Shown here one piece after another: positions 1-8,873 of a DNA stretch of 64,000 bases. A model generated the notes under the pieces. That model worked only from the letters and a program-made list of their open reading frames with translations. It searched no databases and had not been told where the DNA came from. The number at the start of each line of letters is the position of its first letter. The first letter of the stretch is position 1. The stretch is from positions 9,817 to 73,816 of the forward strand of contig CAZDZL010000015.1 of NCBI GenBank assembly GCA_964509885.1, read 5' to 3'. The DNA comes from Palsa-1447 sp964509885 (GTDB lineage: Bacteria; Verrucomicrobiota; Verrucomicrobiia; Opitutales; Opitutaceae). Both the position numbers and the translations under genes were made by a program.

Positions 1-1
1 G

Positions 2-67
2 GTCGCCATGGAAGACAATCGGGCGGCCCGTGGCAAGGCGCTCGGACGGCCAAGGGCTGGGGGCTAG
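2..67 (+). CDS. possible 3' end of a gene entering the window
   Basis: A frame is open from the window edge to a TAG at 65-67 and would encode about 21 residues ending in a basic, glycine-rich tail. Nothing in this short piece identifies a family. It would converge on the PQQ dehydrogenase gene that ends at 81. It may equally be a chance open frame, since GC-rich sequence keeps many frames open. The sequence left of the window is needed to decide. Confidence 0.2.
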   Translation, partial: VAMEDNRAARGKALGRPRAGG

Positions 68-80
68 GCGGCCCGGGGGA

Positions 81-2195
81 TCAGGGAAGCGCGAAGGCGA
101 CGTAGGCGTCGCCGCTCTTCGTCCCCATCTTGCCGCCCCCGCAGGCGATGACGACGTACTGCCTCCCCGCGACCTCGTAGGTCGACGGGCTGGCGTACCC
201 GCCTGCGGGCAGCTTCGCCTTCCAGAGCTCGCGACCCGACTTGCGGTCGAAGGCGCGGAAATTCTCGTCCTTGCTGGCCCCGATGAAGACCACGCCGCCC
301 GCGGTGACCAGCGGGCCGCCGTAGTTCTCGGTCCCCGTGGGGGGAAGGCCCTTCGCGGTCAGCTCGGGGAATTCCCCGAGGGTCACGCGCCAGAGGTACT
401 CGCCGGTGTTGAGGTCGATGGCGTTCAGCGTGCCCCAGGGCGGCTTGATCGCGGGGTAGCCGTCCGGGTCGAGGAAGCGGTTGTAGCCCGTGTGGGTGAA
501 GGGCGGCGGGGGCGTCGAGTCCGCGGCCTTGTCCTCAAGGTAGGTCTTCCAGGCCCCCGGCTCCCCGGCGGGCGCGGCCGGGGCCTTCTCCCCCATGAGG
601 AAGCCGACCACGCCGTCCCTCTGCTGCTCGGAAAGGAACCCCCACGAGGGCATCACCCTGCGGCCCTTCGTGATCACCTCGGTGATCTGTTCGCGCGTGA
701 GGCGCTTCTGGATGTCGACGAGGGAGGGGATGTTCCCCGCGGCGTTGCCCCTGCGGTCCGCCCCGTGGCAGCCCGTGCAGTTCTGGAGGTACACCTGCTG
801 CCCGAGGGAGGTCGCGCCGCTCGAGTCGATCATGTTGAGGACCCAGGCCATCTCGTTCTCGTTCACGTAGAGGATGCCCTCGGGGTCCGCCGCGGCCCCT
901 CCCCACTCGGCGCCGCCGTCGAAGCCCGGGAAGATGATCGTCCCCTCGCGGCTGGGCGGGGAGAACGGGGCGTGCGCCCTGAGCCTGGAGTAGCGCTCCA
1001 GAACGGCGCGGTGGGCCTCCGGCGTCCGGTCCGTGATGGTGTCGGCGGTGAAGAGCTGGCGGGCGAAGGGCGCCGGCTTGAGCGGGAGCGGCTGGGTGGG
1101 GGAGGCGACCTCTCCGGCGAGGTCCGAGCTCGGCACCGCGATCTCCTCGACGGGGAACAGGTGCTCGCCCGTCACGCGGTTGAACACCCAGACGTGCCCG
1201 CTCTTCGTGACCTGGGCCACGGCGGGGATGTCCCTTCCGTCCCGGTGGACGGTCAGGAGCGTCGGCGGGGCCGGGGGATCGCGGTCCCATAGGTCGTGGT
1301 GAGTGAACTGGTAGAACCACGAGACCTTGCCCGTCGCGGCGTCCAGGACGACGAGGCAGTCCGCATAGAGGTCGTTGCCCGGCCTGCTGCCGCCCCAGAA
1401 GTCGAACGTCGCCGAGCCGATCGGGCAGAACACGAGGCCGCGCTCGTCGTCGACGGTCATTCCCGGCCAGGCGTTGACCCCGCCCACGTGCTTCCACGCC
1501 TCGGGGGGCCACTCGTCGTAATGGGCTTCGCCCGGGTACGGTACGGCGTGGAAGATCCAGGCCATCTTCCCGGTCCTGACGTCGTAGGCGCGCACGTGCC
1601 CGGGAGCGGCCGGGGCCGGGCCCTCGCCGACCCGCATGGACATGATGATCAGGTCGCGGTAGATCACCCCGGGGGTGTTCGCCTGGATCGCCAGGCCGGT
1701 GACGTCGCGCCCGAGGTCCTGAGCGAGGTCCACCTTCCCGTGGTCGCCGAAGGAATCGATCAGCTTTCCGGTCCCCGCGTTGATCGCGCGCAGCCAATGG
1801 CCGTTGCCGTAGAGGATCCGGCGGTCCTCGCCGTCGGCCCAGTACGCCAGGCCCCGGTTGACGCCGTTCGCGTCCTCGGGCTCAAAGCGCCACAGTTCCC
1901 TGCCGGTGGCCGCGTCGAGGGCGATGAGCTTCATCTCCGCCGAGGTCGCATAGAGCACGCCGTCGATGATGAGCGGGTTGCACTGGATCTGGGACGAGTC
2001 GGGGCGCGCCCCGTGGCCCTGCCAGGTCCACGCCACCTTGAGCCCGGTCACGTTGTCCGGCGTGATCTGCGCCAGCGTCGAATAGTGGCTCGCACTCTTG
2101 TCCCCCAGGTATGCCGGCCAGTCGCGCCCCGCGGCGGCGAAGAGGCTCGGGGCAAGAAGCAGCGCCGCTACGGGAACCAGGGGCAGGTTACGCAT
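81..2195 (-). CDS. secreted PQQ-dependent dehydrogenase with inserted cytochrome c domain
   Basis: This is a quinoprotein dehydrogenase of the glucose/alcohol dehydrogenase superfamily, expected to oxidise a sugar or alcohol in the periplasm and pass electrons through haem c to the respiratory chain. The chosen ATG gives about 704 aa and begins with a clean signal peptide (MRNLPLVPVAALLLAPSLFA). A GTG/ATG-type extension 12 codons longer is less likely because it precedes the signal. The N-terminal beta-propeller opens with a typical HYSTLAQITPDNVTGL motif and contains repeated AxTGxxxW blades. A c-type haem site CTGCH lies at residues 473-477, with a probable methionine ligand in RRVMPSWGF. 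The cytochrome is therefore inserted before the last propeller blades rather than placed at the end. The substrate cannot be told from sequence. It is divergent from the TIR-TPR gene across a 196-bp gap. Confidence 0.85.
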   Translation of the reverse strand: MRNLPLVPVAALLLAPSLFAAAGRDWPAYLGDKSASHYSTLAQITPDNVTGLKVAWTWQGHGARPDSSQIQCNPLIIDGVLYATSAEMKLIALDAATGRELWRFEPEDANGVNRGLAYWADGEDRRILYGNGHWLRAINAGTGKLIDSFGDHGKVDLAQDLGRDVTGLAIQANTPGVIYRDLIIMSMRVGEGPAPAAPGHVRAYDVRTGKMAWIFHAVPYPGEAHYDEWPPEAWKHVGGVNAWPGMTVDDERGLVFCPIGSATFDFWGGSRPGNDLYADCLVVLDAATGKVSWFYQFTHHDLWDRDPPAPPTLLTVHRDGRDIPAVAQVTKSGHVWVFNRVTGEHLFPVEEIAVPSSDLAGEVASPTQPLPLKPAPFARQLFTADTITDRTPEAHRAVLERYSRLRAHAPFSPPSREGTIIFPGFDGGAEWGGAAADPEGILYVNENEMAWVLNMIDSSGATSLGQQVYLQNCTGCHGADRRGNAAGNIPSLVDIQKRLTREQITEVITKGRRVMPSWGFLSEQQRDGVVGFLMGEKAPAAPAGEPGAWKTYLEDKAADSTPPPPFTHTGYNRFLDPDGYPAIKPPWGTLNAIDLNTGEYLWRVTLGEFPELTAKGLPPTGTENYGGPLVTAGGVVFIGASKDENFRAFDRKSGRELWKAKLPAGGYASPSTYEVAGRQYVVIACGGGKMGTKSGDAYVAFALP

Positions 2196-2391
2196 GGGGC
2201 GCAGTTGAAGGTTTTCAGACGGCGTTGCCAAGCCGAGACCGACCCGCCGTGTGCCGGTTCTCCGGGCGATCCTTTGGCCATTGGTTTACATGAGCGTGCC
2301 CCCAGGCGCGCCCCGCAACCCCGTTGCCGGCAAGGCTTTGGTCTGGCCAGAACACCCCGTGCGCGCCAGCGTTTGGCCCGCACAACGAGAC

Positions 2392-4719
2392 ATGGCCGAC
2401 AGCAATCCAACCGAGCGACCAAACCGGGCCGTCTTTCTCAGCTACGCCCGCGAGGACACCGCCGCCGCCAGCCGCATCGCCGAGGCGCTGAGGAGCCACG
2501 GCGTGGAGGTGTGGTTCGACCAGAGCGAGCTGCGGGGCGGCGACGCCTGGGACCAGAAGATCCGCCGCCAGATCGACGCCTGTGCGCTCTTTGTCCCGAT
2601 CATCTCGAGGAACACCGAGGAGCGCGGCAAGGGGTACTTCAGGCTGGAATGGAAGCTGGCGGTAGAGCAGACGCACCTCCTCATGGAGGGGGTTCCCTAC
2701 CTGATACCGGTCGTGGTGGACGACACGCCCGACTCGGCGGCGTCCGTCCCGGGCGAGTTTAGGCGCGTGCAATGGACGCGGATGGCGGGAGGGCTGCCCT
2801 CCCAGCAGTTCGTCGACCGGATGAAGCTTCTCCTCGAGGGGCCGGGTGGCCCCAAGGGTCCGGCGGGTGCCCCCCGTCCCGTCCAGGGTTCCACGGCCGG
2901 CGGGCCGCCCCGCGGCGGGTCAGGCCTCCCCGGCTGGGCGTGGGGGGTCGTTGCCGGCGTCGTCATCGCTGCGGGCGCTTATGTCGCCCTGTCCCGAAGG
3001 CCCGTTCCTCCCGTCGCCCCGGCAAAGGTTGATGCCTCCGCGACCGCACCGGCGCCGGTCGCCCCGAAGCCGGACGACAAGTCGATCGCGGTCCTGCCGT
3101 TCGCCAACATGAGCGACGACAAGGACACCGGGTTCTTCACGGACGGCATCCAGGAGGACATCCTGACCAACCTCGCCCTGGTCCACGAGATCCGCGTGGT
3201 CTCGCGGACCTCCGTCGAGCAGTACCGCGACACAAAGAAATCCATTGGCCAGATCGCGTCGGAACTCGGCGTCGCGTATGTCCTCGAGGGAAGCGTCCGG
3301 CGCTCGGGCAACAAGGTGCGGGTCACGGGTCAGCTGATCCGCGCCGCCGAGGACGAGCACGTCTGGGCCAAGGCCTACGACCGCGACCTGACCGACATCT
3401 TCGCTATCCAGTCGGAGCTCGCGCAGTCCATCGCGGCCGAGCTGAAGGCAGCCCTTTCGCCCGAGGAGAAGGCGATGCTCGATCGCAAGCCCACCGAGAA
3501 CACGGCGGCCTACGACCTCTACCTGAGGGCCAGGACCAAGCTCGATACCCGGCATGAAGAGGCGGTCGAGCGCCTGGAACTCCTTCGCAAGGCGGTCGAA
3601 CTCGATCCCTCCTTTGCGCGCGCCTGGGGCGAGCTGGCGCACTCCTACGCCTTCGAGGCATTCCATTTCGAGGAGGGGATGGACGAGGCCATATCAAAGG
3701 CGAAGGACGCCATCGACCGGGCGGTGAAGCTCGCTCCCGACGACCCCGACGTCATCAGCAAGGTCGGGGACTACTACTATTACGCCTACCGCGACTATGC
3801 CCGGGCGAACGCGCAGTACCAGCGCCTGGCGCTTCAGCGGCCCAATGACGCGGGCGTCTTCCAATCCCTCGGGCTCATCCAGCGCCGGCAAGGAAGGTGG
3901 GCGGAGTCGCTCGCGAACCTGCGCCGCGCCACGGAGCTCGACGTCGCCAACGCGAACTGCCTCAACAACCTGATCGCGAGCCTGAGCAGCGGACGGCGCT
4001 ATGGGGAGCTGAAGGACGCGTGGCAGAGGATGGCTGCGCTCAAACCCGGCGAGCTTGAGCCCGGCTACAACATGGCCCAGGTCGCCTTCCATGCGACCGG
4101 CTCGACGCGCGAGGTGGAGGACTTCCTCGCGAACCTGACCCCGGAGGAGGCCAATTCTCAGGAGGGCGTCAGCATCCGCCAGGACTGGGCTCAGACAATC
4201 GGAGACGACAAGGAATTCATCCGCCTGTCGCGCATCCAGCCCTATTCCATCCTAACCTCCTTCAAGCACTGGGAACAGGACGTGGTCGCGGCCCTCGCCT
4301 TTTTCATGGCGGGGGACAAGGACGCCGCGTTCGCCAGGCTGGGACACGTGCCCGAAGAGCTCCCCAAGCGGATCGAGCGGGAGCCGAAGAATGCGCGCCT
4401 GTGGCTCTTCAGGGCGGAAGTCGACCTCATCGAGGGCCATCCGGACGACGCGGTGAACGCGGTCAAGCGGTCGCTCCAGCTCAACCCCGAATCGCTGGAC
4501 GCCCTTGAGGCCCCCGCCTACGCCTCGATCGGGGCAAGAATCTGCGACTACGCGGGGGACAAGGAGTATGCCCTCGCGGAATACGCCCGGCTGCTGCGCG
4601 ACCCGGGCTCCGTTCTCTTCGTGACCGAGATGAGGCGGGACACCCACAGCCGCCTGCGTGGGGATCCGCGCTACGAGGCGCTCCTGAACGATCCGGCAAA
4701 CAACGCGCCGCTGTTCTGA
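2392..4719 (+). CDS. TIR - transmembrane - TolB-like - TPR protein
   Basis: The protein has about 775 aa from the ATG at 2392; an upstream in-frame extension has no domain content. Residues 12-150 form a TIR domain (VFLSYAREDTAAASRIAEAL, then VEVWFD). Glu86 in FRLEWKLA sits where the NADase glutamate of TIR domains is expected. After a Pro/Gly-rich linker, one transmembrane helix (about 179-200) separates the cytoplasmic TIR from a TolB/FlgO-like domain at about 230-360, with SIAVLPFANMSDDKD and YVLEGSVRRSG motifs as in many adenylate-cyclase-type sensors. The remaining residues up to 775 are TPR repeats. Known roles of TIR domains include NAD cleavage and protein-protein signalling; which applies here is unknown. 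It lies just upstream of an ECF sigma factor and kinase block on the same strand, so a signalling role is plausible. Confidence 0.8.
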   Translation: MADSNPTERPNRAVFLSYAREDTAAASRIAEALRSHGVEVWFDQSELRGGDAWDQKIRRQIDACALFVPIISRNTEERGKGYFRLEWKLAVEQTHLLMEGVPYLIPVVVDDTPDSAASVPGEFRRVQWTRMAGGLPSQQFVDRMKLLLEGPGGPKGPAGAPRPVQGSTAGGPPRGGSGLPGWAWGVVAGVVIAAGAYVALSRRPVPPVAPAKVDASATAPAPVAPKPDDKSIAVLPFANMSDDKDTGFFTDGIQEDILTNLALVHEIRVVSRTSVEQYRDTKKSIGQIASELGVAYVLEGSVRRSGNKVRVTGQLIRAAEDEHVWAKAYDRDLTDIFAIQSELAQSIAAELKAALSPEEKAMLDRKPTENTAAYDLYLRARTKLDTRHEEAVERLELLRKAVELDPSFARAWGELAHSYAFEAFHFEEGMDEAISKAKDAIDRAVKLAPDDPDVISKVGDYYYYAYRDYARANAQYQRLALQRPNDAGVFQSLGLIQRRQGRWAESLANLRRATELDVANANCLNNLIASLSSGRRYGELKDAWQRMAALKPGELEPGYNMAQVAFHATGSTREVEDFLANLTPEEANSQEGVSIRQDWAQTIGDDKEFIRLSRIQPYSILTSFKHWEQDVVAALAFFMAGDKDAAFARLGHVPEELPKRIEREPKNARLWLFRAEVDLIEGHPDDAVNAVKRSLQLNPESLDALEAPAYASIGARICDYAGDKEYALAEYARLLRDPGSVLFVTEMRRDTHSRLRGDPRYEALLNDPANNAPLF

Positions 4720-4947
4720 CCCCGGGGTCCGGACTCGCCTGCGGCCAGATGAGGGGGTTCCGCCGTCCAGGGAGCCTATATAGAATGCTGTTATCGTTCG
4801 ATGCGGAGCCTGCGCCAGCGGCAAATGGCTTGCGTCACCGAGCGCGCTTCGGGGTGCGATCTGATGCACAATGGATATAGCGTTGGCACGAGTCTGCATT
4901 GGGAGTTCTGGCATTGTCGGCCCGTTTGATATAGCGCTTCGCATGTC
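4720..4947 (+). promoter_or_regulatory. intergenic region before the ECF sigma gene with a 9-bp direct repeat
   Basis: This 228-bp gap is more AT-rich than its surroundings. The nonamer GATATAGCG occurs twice in the same orientation, at 4874-4882 and 4928-4936, the second copy just upstream of the GTG start of the sigma factor. The copies could be binding sites for the sigma factor's own RNA polymerase or for a regulator. No consensus is recognised and two copies of a nonamer are weak evidence. Confidence 0.25.
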
Positions 4948-5520
4948 GTGCATGAGATCACCGTCATCCTGAACCGCGCGGGGAAGGGCGATTCGAAAGC
5001 AGCCGATCAACTGCTTCCCCTTGTCTACGATGAGCTGCGCAAGCTCGCGTCCGCGAGGATGGCGAGGGAGGCGGGCGGCCACACGCTCCAGGCGACGGCC
5101 CTCGTTCACGAGGCGTGGCTGCGCCTTGGCGGTGACGTCCAGCCGACGTGGGAGAACCGAGCGCATTTTTTTGCGGCGGCGGCCGAGGCGATGAGGCGCA
5201 TCCTGATCGACGCGGCACGACGCCGCCAGGCGAACCGCCATGGTGGCGGGATGAAGCGCCTCGACGTCGATGACCCGGCCCTCGAGATCTCGGCGCCGGG
5301 CGGCGCGGATGACGAGCTGCTCGCGGTCCATGAATCCCTCGGGAGCCTGGCCCTCCACGACCCCAGGAAGGCGGAACTCGTCAAGCTGCGCTATTTCGCG
5401 GGCTTCACGATCGAGCAGGCGGCCGAGGCGCTCGGCATCTCGGTCCCGACCGCGAAGCGCGACTGGACGTACGCCAGGGCATGGCTGTTCAAGGAGATTA
5501 ACCAGCTCAAGGGCAGCTAG
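4948..5520 (+). CDS. ECF-type RNA polymerase sigma factor (Sigma70_ECF, kinase-associated group)
   Basis: A 190-aa sigma factor with a GTG start; no in-frame ATG is closer to the domain start. The N-terminal half carries region 2 (LVYDELRKLASARM, then ATALVHEAWLRL and FFAAAAEAMRRILIDAARRR). The C-terminal half carries region 4 with a helix-turn-helix (FTIEQAAEALGISVPTAKRD). This sequence pattern belongs to the ECF group often encoded beside membrane Ser/Thr kinases in Verrucomicrobiota, Planctomycetota and Acidobacteriota. Members of a related group, EcfP with kinase PknT in Vibrio, are switched on by phosphorylation rather than by release from an anti-sigma factor. The neighbouring kinase at 6066 and the absence of any anti-sigma gene fit that mode, but this is inference. 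Confidence 0.88.
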   Translation: MHEITVILNRAGKGDSKAADQLLPLVYDELRKLASARMAREAGGHTLQATALVHEAWLRLGGDVQPTWENRAHFFAAAAEAMRRILIDAARRRQANRHGGGMKRLDVDDPALEISAPGGADDELLAVHESLGSLALHDPRKAELVKLRYFAGFTIEQAAEALGISVPTAKRDWTYARAWLFKEINQLKGS

Positions 5521-5646
5521 TTATGATCTTGCCCGGGCTCCAAATAGTCCCACGTCGCAAGATTTCGAGCCTCCCGATGATCCCTTTCGGAAGGAAAATG
5601 CGCATTGGGAGGTGAAGCAGTTCAACTCCCTTAACAAACAGACAAA

Positions 5647-6009
5647 ATGAAAAACCTTCCCGCCATCATCTCCATCGCGACCGTAGCCGTTCTCCTGCTG
5701 CTCGCCGTCGCCGCGTCCGTCATCGATTCCCTCCCGTTCGCGTTCATGGCCTCGTATGTCGTCGGCTTCGCCTGCTCGGTGCAGCTGTTCGCCATGTTCG
5801 TGCAGGACTACGGGCCCAGGGGCCCGCGCCTGGTCGAGAGCGTCTCCGTCGAGGCCTCAGCTCGCCGCGACCTCGAGGCGGCAAAGGCCGCCGAGGCCGA
5901 GTGGCGCCTCGAGCGCCGGGACGCGGGCGCTTGCTGCGATCCGGTCACGGTGAACGTCCTGTCGACCCTGGGGCTTCGCAACGACGACGCGACGCTCTCC
6001 CTCTCCTGA
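5647..6009 (+). CDS. small membrane protein of the sigma/kinase block
   Basis: A 120-aa protein with two predicted transmembrane helices in its first 55 residues (AIISIATVAVLLLLAVAASV, then FAFMASYVVGFACSVQLFAM), followed by a charged, Ala/Glu/Arg-rich cytoplasmic tail. The family is not recognised. It sits between the ECF sigma gene (126-bp gap) and the Ser/Thr kinase gene (56-bp gap), all on one strand, so it may be a membrane partner of the signalling pair. The gap before it contains an inverted repeat ATCTTGC/GCAAGAT (5526-5532 and 5557-5563), which could attenuate read-through. It could also be an unrelated small membrane protein. Confidence 0.6.
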   Translation: MKNLPAIISIATVAVLLLLAVAASVIDSLPFAFMASYVVGFACSVQLFAMFVQDYGPRGPRLVESVSVEASARRDLEAAKAAEAEWRLERRDAGACCDPVTVNVLSTLGLRNDDATLSLS

Positions 6010-6065
6010 CCCAAGCAAACCCGAACCCGCCGCCCCACGCACCAGACGCCCTCTCCCGCGCCGCG

Positions 6066-8861
6066 ATGACCGAATCGAACAACAGGGAAGCCGAGCTGTT
6101 CGCCGGAGCGCTGGCCGTTCCCGAGGGGGAGCGGCCCCGCTTCCTCGACGCGGCCTGCGGCGGCGACGCGCGGCTTCGCGAGCGGATCGAGCAGCTCCTG
6201 AAGGCGCACCAATCCGCGGGGAGGTTCATGGACTCACCAGCGGTCCCGGGCCCCCCCGACGGTCCTCCGCCTGCCGCCTCCCCGAAGGCGGGGGCGGAGG
6301 CACCGGGTGCCAGGATCGGGCGCTACCGGCTCCAGCAGAGGATAGGCGAGGGCGGCTGCGGCGTGGTATGGATGGCGGAGCAGGAGGAGCCCGTCCGGCG
6401 CAAGGTGGCGCTGAAGATCGTGAAGCTCGGGATGGACACCCGCGAGGTGATCGCGCGCTTCGACGCCGAGCGCCAGGCGCTGGCCATGCTGGACCACCCG
6501 AACATCGCCAAGATCCTCGACGCGGGCGCCACGGATGCGGGCCGGCCCTACTTCGTGATGGAGCTGGTGCGGGGCGTAAAGATCACCGAGTTCTGCGACC
6601 GCAACAACCTCTCGACGACCCAGCGACTCGAGCTCTTCTCGAGCGTCTGCCACGCCGTCCAGCACGCCCACCAGAAGGGCATCATACACAGGGACCTCAA
6701 GCCGTCCAACATCCTCGTCACGCTGAACGACGGCGTTCCCGTCCCGAAGGTGATAGACTTCGGCATCGCCAAGGCCACGGCGGGCCGGCTGACCGACCAC
6801 ACGCTCTTCACGGCCTTCGAGCAGTTCATAGGGACTCCGGCCTACATGAGCCCCGAGCAGGCGGAGCTGAGCGGGATCGACATCGACACGCGCAGCGACA
6901 TCTACTCGCTCGGCGTCCTCCTCTACGAGCTCCTCACGGGGAGGCTACCCTTCGACCCGAAATCCCTGCTGCAGGCCGGGATCGACGAGATCCGCCGGAT
7001 CATCCGGGAGGTCGAGCCGCCAAAGCCCTCGACAAACCTGTCCACCCTCGGCGACGCCGACCGCGCCCATGTGGCACGCGTCCGCAGCACGGATGCGGAA
7101 AGGCTCTCGATCCTGCTGCGCGGGGACCTCGACTGGATCGTGATGCGATGCCTCGAGAAGGACCGCGCGCGGCGCTACGAGACCCCGAACGCCCTCGCCG
7201 CGGACATCACGCGCCACCTGCGCAACGAGCCGGTGGTCGCACGCCCGCCCAGCCGGGGCTACCGCCTGGAGCGGCTCGTGCGGCGAAATCGGATGGCGTT
7301 TGCCGCCGCAGGCGCGGTCGCGCTCGCCCTGCTGGCCGGCTTCATGATCAGCACGTGGCAGGCGGTGCGCGCGACTCGGGCCGAACGCCTGGCGGACGTC
7401 GAGCGCGGACGGGCCGAGAACCTTCTGAAGTTCATGCTCGGCGACCTTTACACAAAGCTCGATGGGGTCGGCCGACTCGACGTGCTCGACGCGGTTGCCG
7501 ACAAGGCAACCGCGTACTTCGCCTCCCTCGGCCCCGACGACCTGAATGATACAACGCGGCTGTCCCGGGCGAAGGCGCTGAGGCTGCTCGGCGGCGTCCG
7601 GATGTCACAGGGCCGCTACGCAGACGCCGTTGAGGCGTTTACAGGCGCCTACTCGCGGGCCGCGGAAATGGCCTCCCGGCACCCGCGGGACGGTGAGGTG
7701 CTTTTCGAGCGCGGCCAGGCCGAGTTCGGGATAGGTTACGTCCACTTGAGGCGCGCTGAGTATCCGCCTGCCGGTGAATGGTTCACGCGGTACCGCGACA
7801 CCTGCGTGGCCCTTGTGGCACTCGACCCCGCGCGGACGGACTGGCAGCTCGAGCTCGTCGACGGCCAGGGCAACCTCGCGGCGCTCGACAAGGAACGCGG
7901 CGAGTATGCCGCGGCCCGGGCGGGCTATCTCAGTGAGCTGGCGACCTTGGAGAAGCTGGCCGCTGGCGATCCCGGCAACCTCCAGATACGCTCCAAGATG
8001 GCGGATGCGCACGCATGGCTCGGAAGCATTGCGGAGCTTCAGGGTGCCTACGCCGAGGCGCTCAGGCAGTTCTCGACGCAGTCCGCGCAGCTCGAGTCCC
8101 TTGCCCAGTCCGACCCCAAGACCGCGATCTGGAGCCAATACCAGTCGGTCGCCCTCGTCAATGTTGTGGCAATCGACATGGTAACGGGACGCTATGAGGC
8201 CGCGGGCGAGTCGTTGGTTAGGGCACAAAAGCTGCTCGACGCCCTCGTGGCCCACGACCCGGAGAACGCCTACTGGAAAGGCTTCTCGCTGCACGCCCGC
8301 CTAGCGGAGGCCTCGCTGGCGCGCAGGCGCGGCGACGGAGCCGGGGCCCGGCGGGCCGTTGATGGTGCCCTTTCCCAGCTTGAGTCCCTGTCGGCAAGCG
8401 AGCCCACGGAGCGCTCCTTCGCCCTGCTTCTCATGCAAGCATGGGAGATGGAGGCACAGCTCCAATCCGACGCCCGGCAGCCGGCCGCGGCCGCCTCCGC
8501 GGCCCATGCGGTCGAGATGGCCGAGAGGCTTTCCCGCTCCCAGGGCGCGACCGATGCGGAGGCGGGCGAGTTCGCGCAAACCCATGTCATCTCCGGCGAG
8601 GTGGCGGCGGCGTCCGGCGATGAAGGCGCGGCCCGGCGCGACGGGCTGCGGGCCACGGAGCTGCTCGCCCCGCGGATCCACTCGAGCGTCGACTGGCGCC
8701 TCCTCGATCCCGCCGCCCGCGCCGCCGCGCTTCTGGGCCGGTTCGGCGAGGCGCGCGCCATGGTCGCGAGGCTCAACCAACTTGGCTACGTCCCCATAGA
8801 TCCCTGGCCAGAGCTGGATCCTCCGGGCGCAGCCAAGAGTTCAGATCCACAACCCAAGTAA
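6066..8861 (+). CDS. transmembrane serine/threonine protein kinase with C-terminal TPR-like repeats
   Basis: About 931 aa from the ATG at 6066. A short N-terminal helical segment resembles the leader of many Opitutaceae kinases (FLDAACGGDARLRERIEQLL). The Hanks-type kinase domain spans about residues 87-385: glycine loop IGEGGCGVV near 93-101, ATP-binding Lys117 in VALKIVK, catalytic HRDLKPSN with Asp210, and DFG with Asp231, so all key residues are present. The activation segment ends GTPAYMSPEQAE. One transmembrane helix begins near residue 410, and the large C-terminal part (about 450-931) is alpha-helical with TPR-like repeats, probably extracytoplasmic and sensory. It is encoded downstream of the ECF sigma gene and is the obvious candidate to phosphorylate it. 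The ligand and targets are unknown. Confidence 0.92.
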   Translation: MTESNNREAELFAGALAVPEGERPRFLDAACGGDARLRERIEQLLKAHQSAGRFMDSPAVPGPPDGPPPAASPKAGAEAPGARIGRYRLQQRIGEGGCGVVWMAEQEEPVRRKVALKIVKLGMDTREVIARFDAERQALAMLDHPNIAKILDAGATDAGRPYFVMELVRGVKITEFCDRNNLSTTQRLELFSSVCHAVQHAHQKGIIHRDLKPSNILVTLNDGVPVPKVIDFGIAKATAGRLTDHTLFTAFEQFIGTPAYMSPEQAELSGIDIDTRSDIYSLGVLLYELLTGRLPFDPKSLLQAGIDEIRRIIREVEPPKPSTNLSTLGDADRAHVARVRSTDAERLSILLRGDLDWIVMRCLEKDRARRYETPNALAADITRHLRNEPVVARPPSRGYRLERLVRRNRMAFAAAGAVALALLAGFMISTWQAVRATRAERLADVERGRAENLLKFMLGDLYTKLDGVGRLDVLDAVADKATAYFASLGPDDLNDTTRLSRAKALRLLGGVRMSQGRYADAVEAFTGAYSRAAEMASRHPRDGEVLFERGQAEFGIGYVHLRRAEYPPAGEWFTRYRDTCVALVALDPARTDWQLELVDGQGNLAALDKERGEYAAARAGYLSELATLEKLAAGDPGNLQIRSKMADAHAWLGSIAELQGAYAEALRQFSTQSAQLESLAQSDPKTAIWSQYQSVALVNVVAIDMVTGRYEAAGESLVRAQKLLDALVAHDPENAYWKGFSLHARLAEASLARRRGDGAGARRAVDGALSQLESLSASEPTERSFALLLMQAWEMEAQLQSDARQPAAAASAAHAVEMAERLSRSQGATDAEAGEFAQTHVISGEVAAASGDEGAARRDGLRATELLAPRIHSSVDWRLLDPAARAAALLGRFGEARAMVARLNQLGYVPIDPWPELDPPGAAKSSDPQPK

Positions 8862-8873
8862 GGAGTCCAGCAT

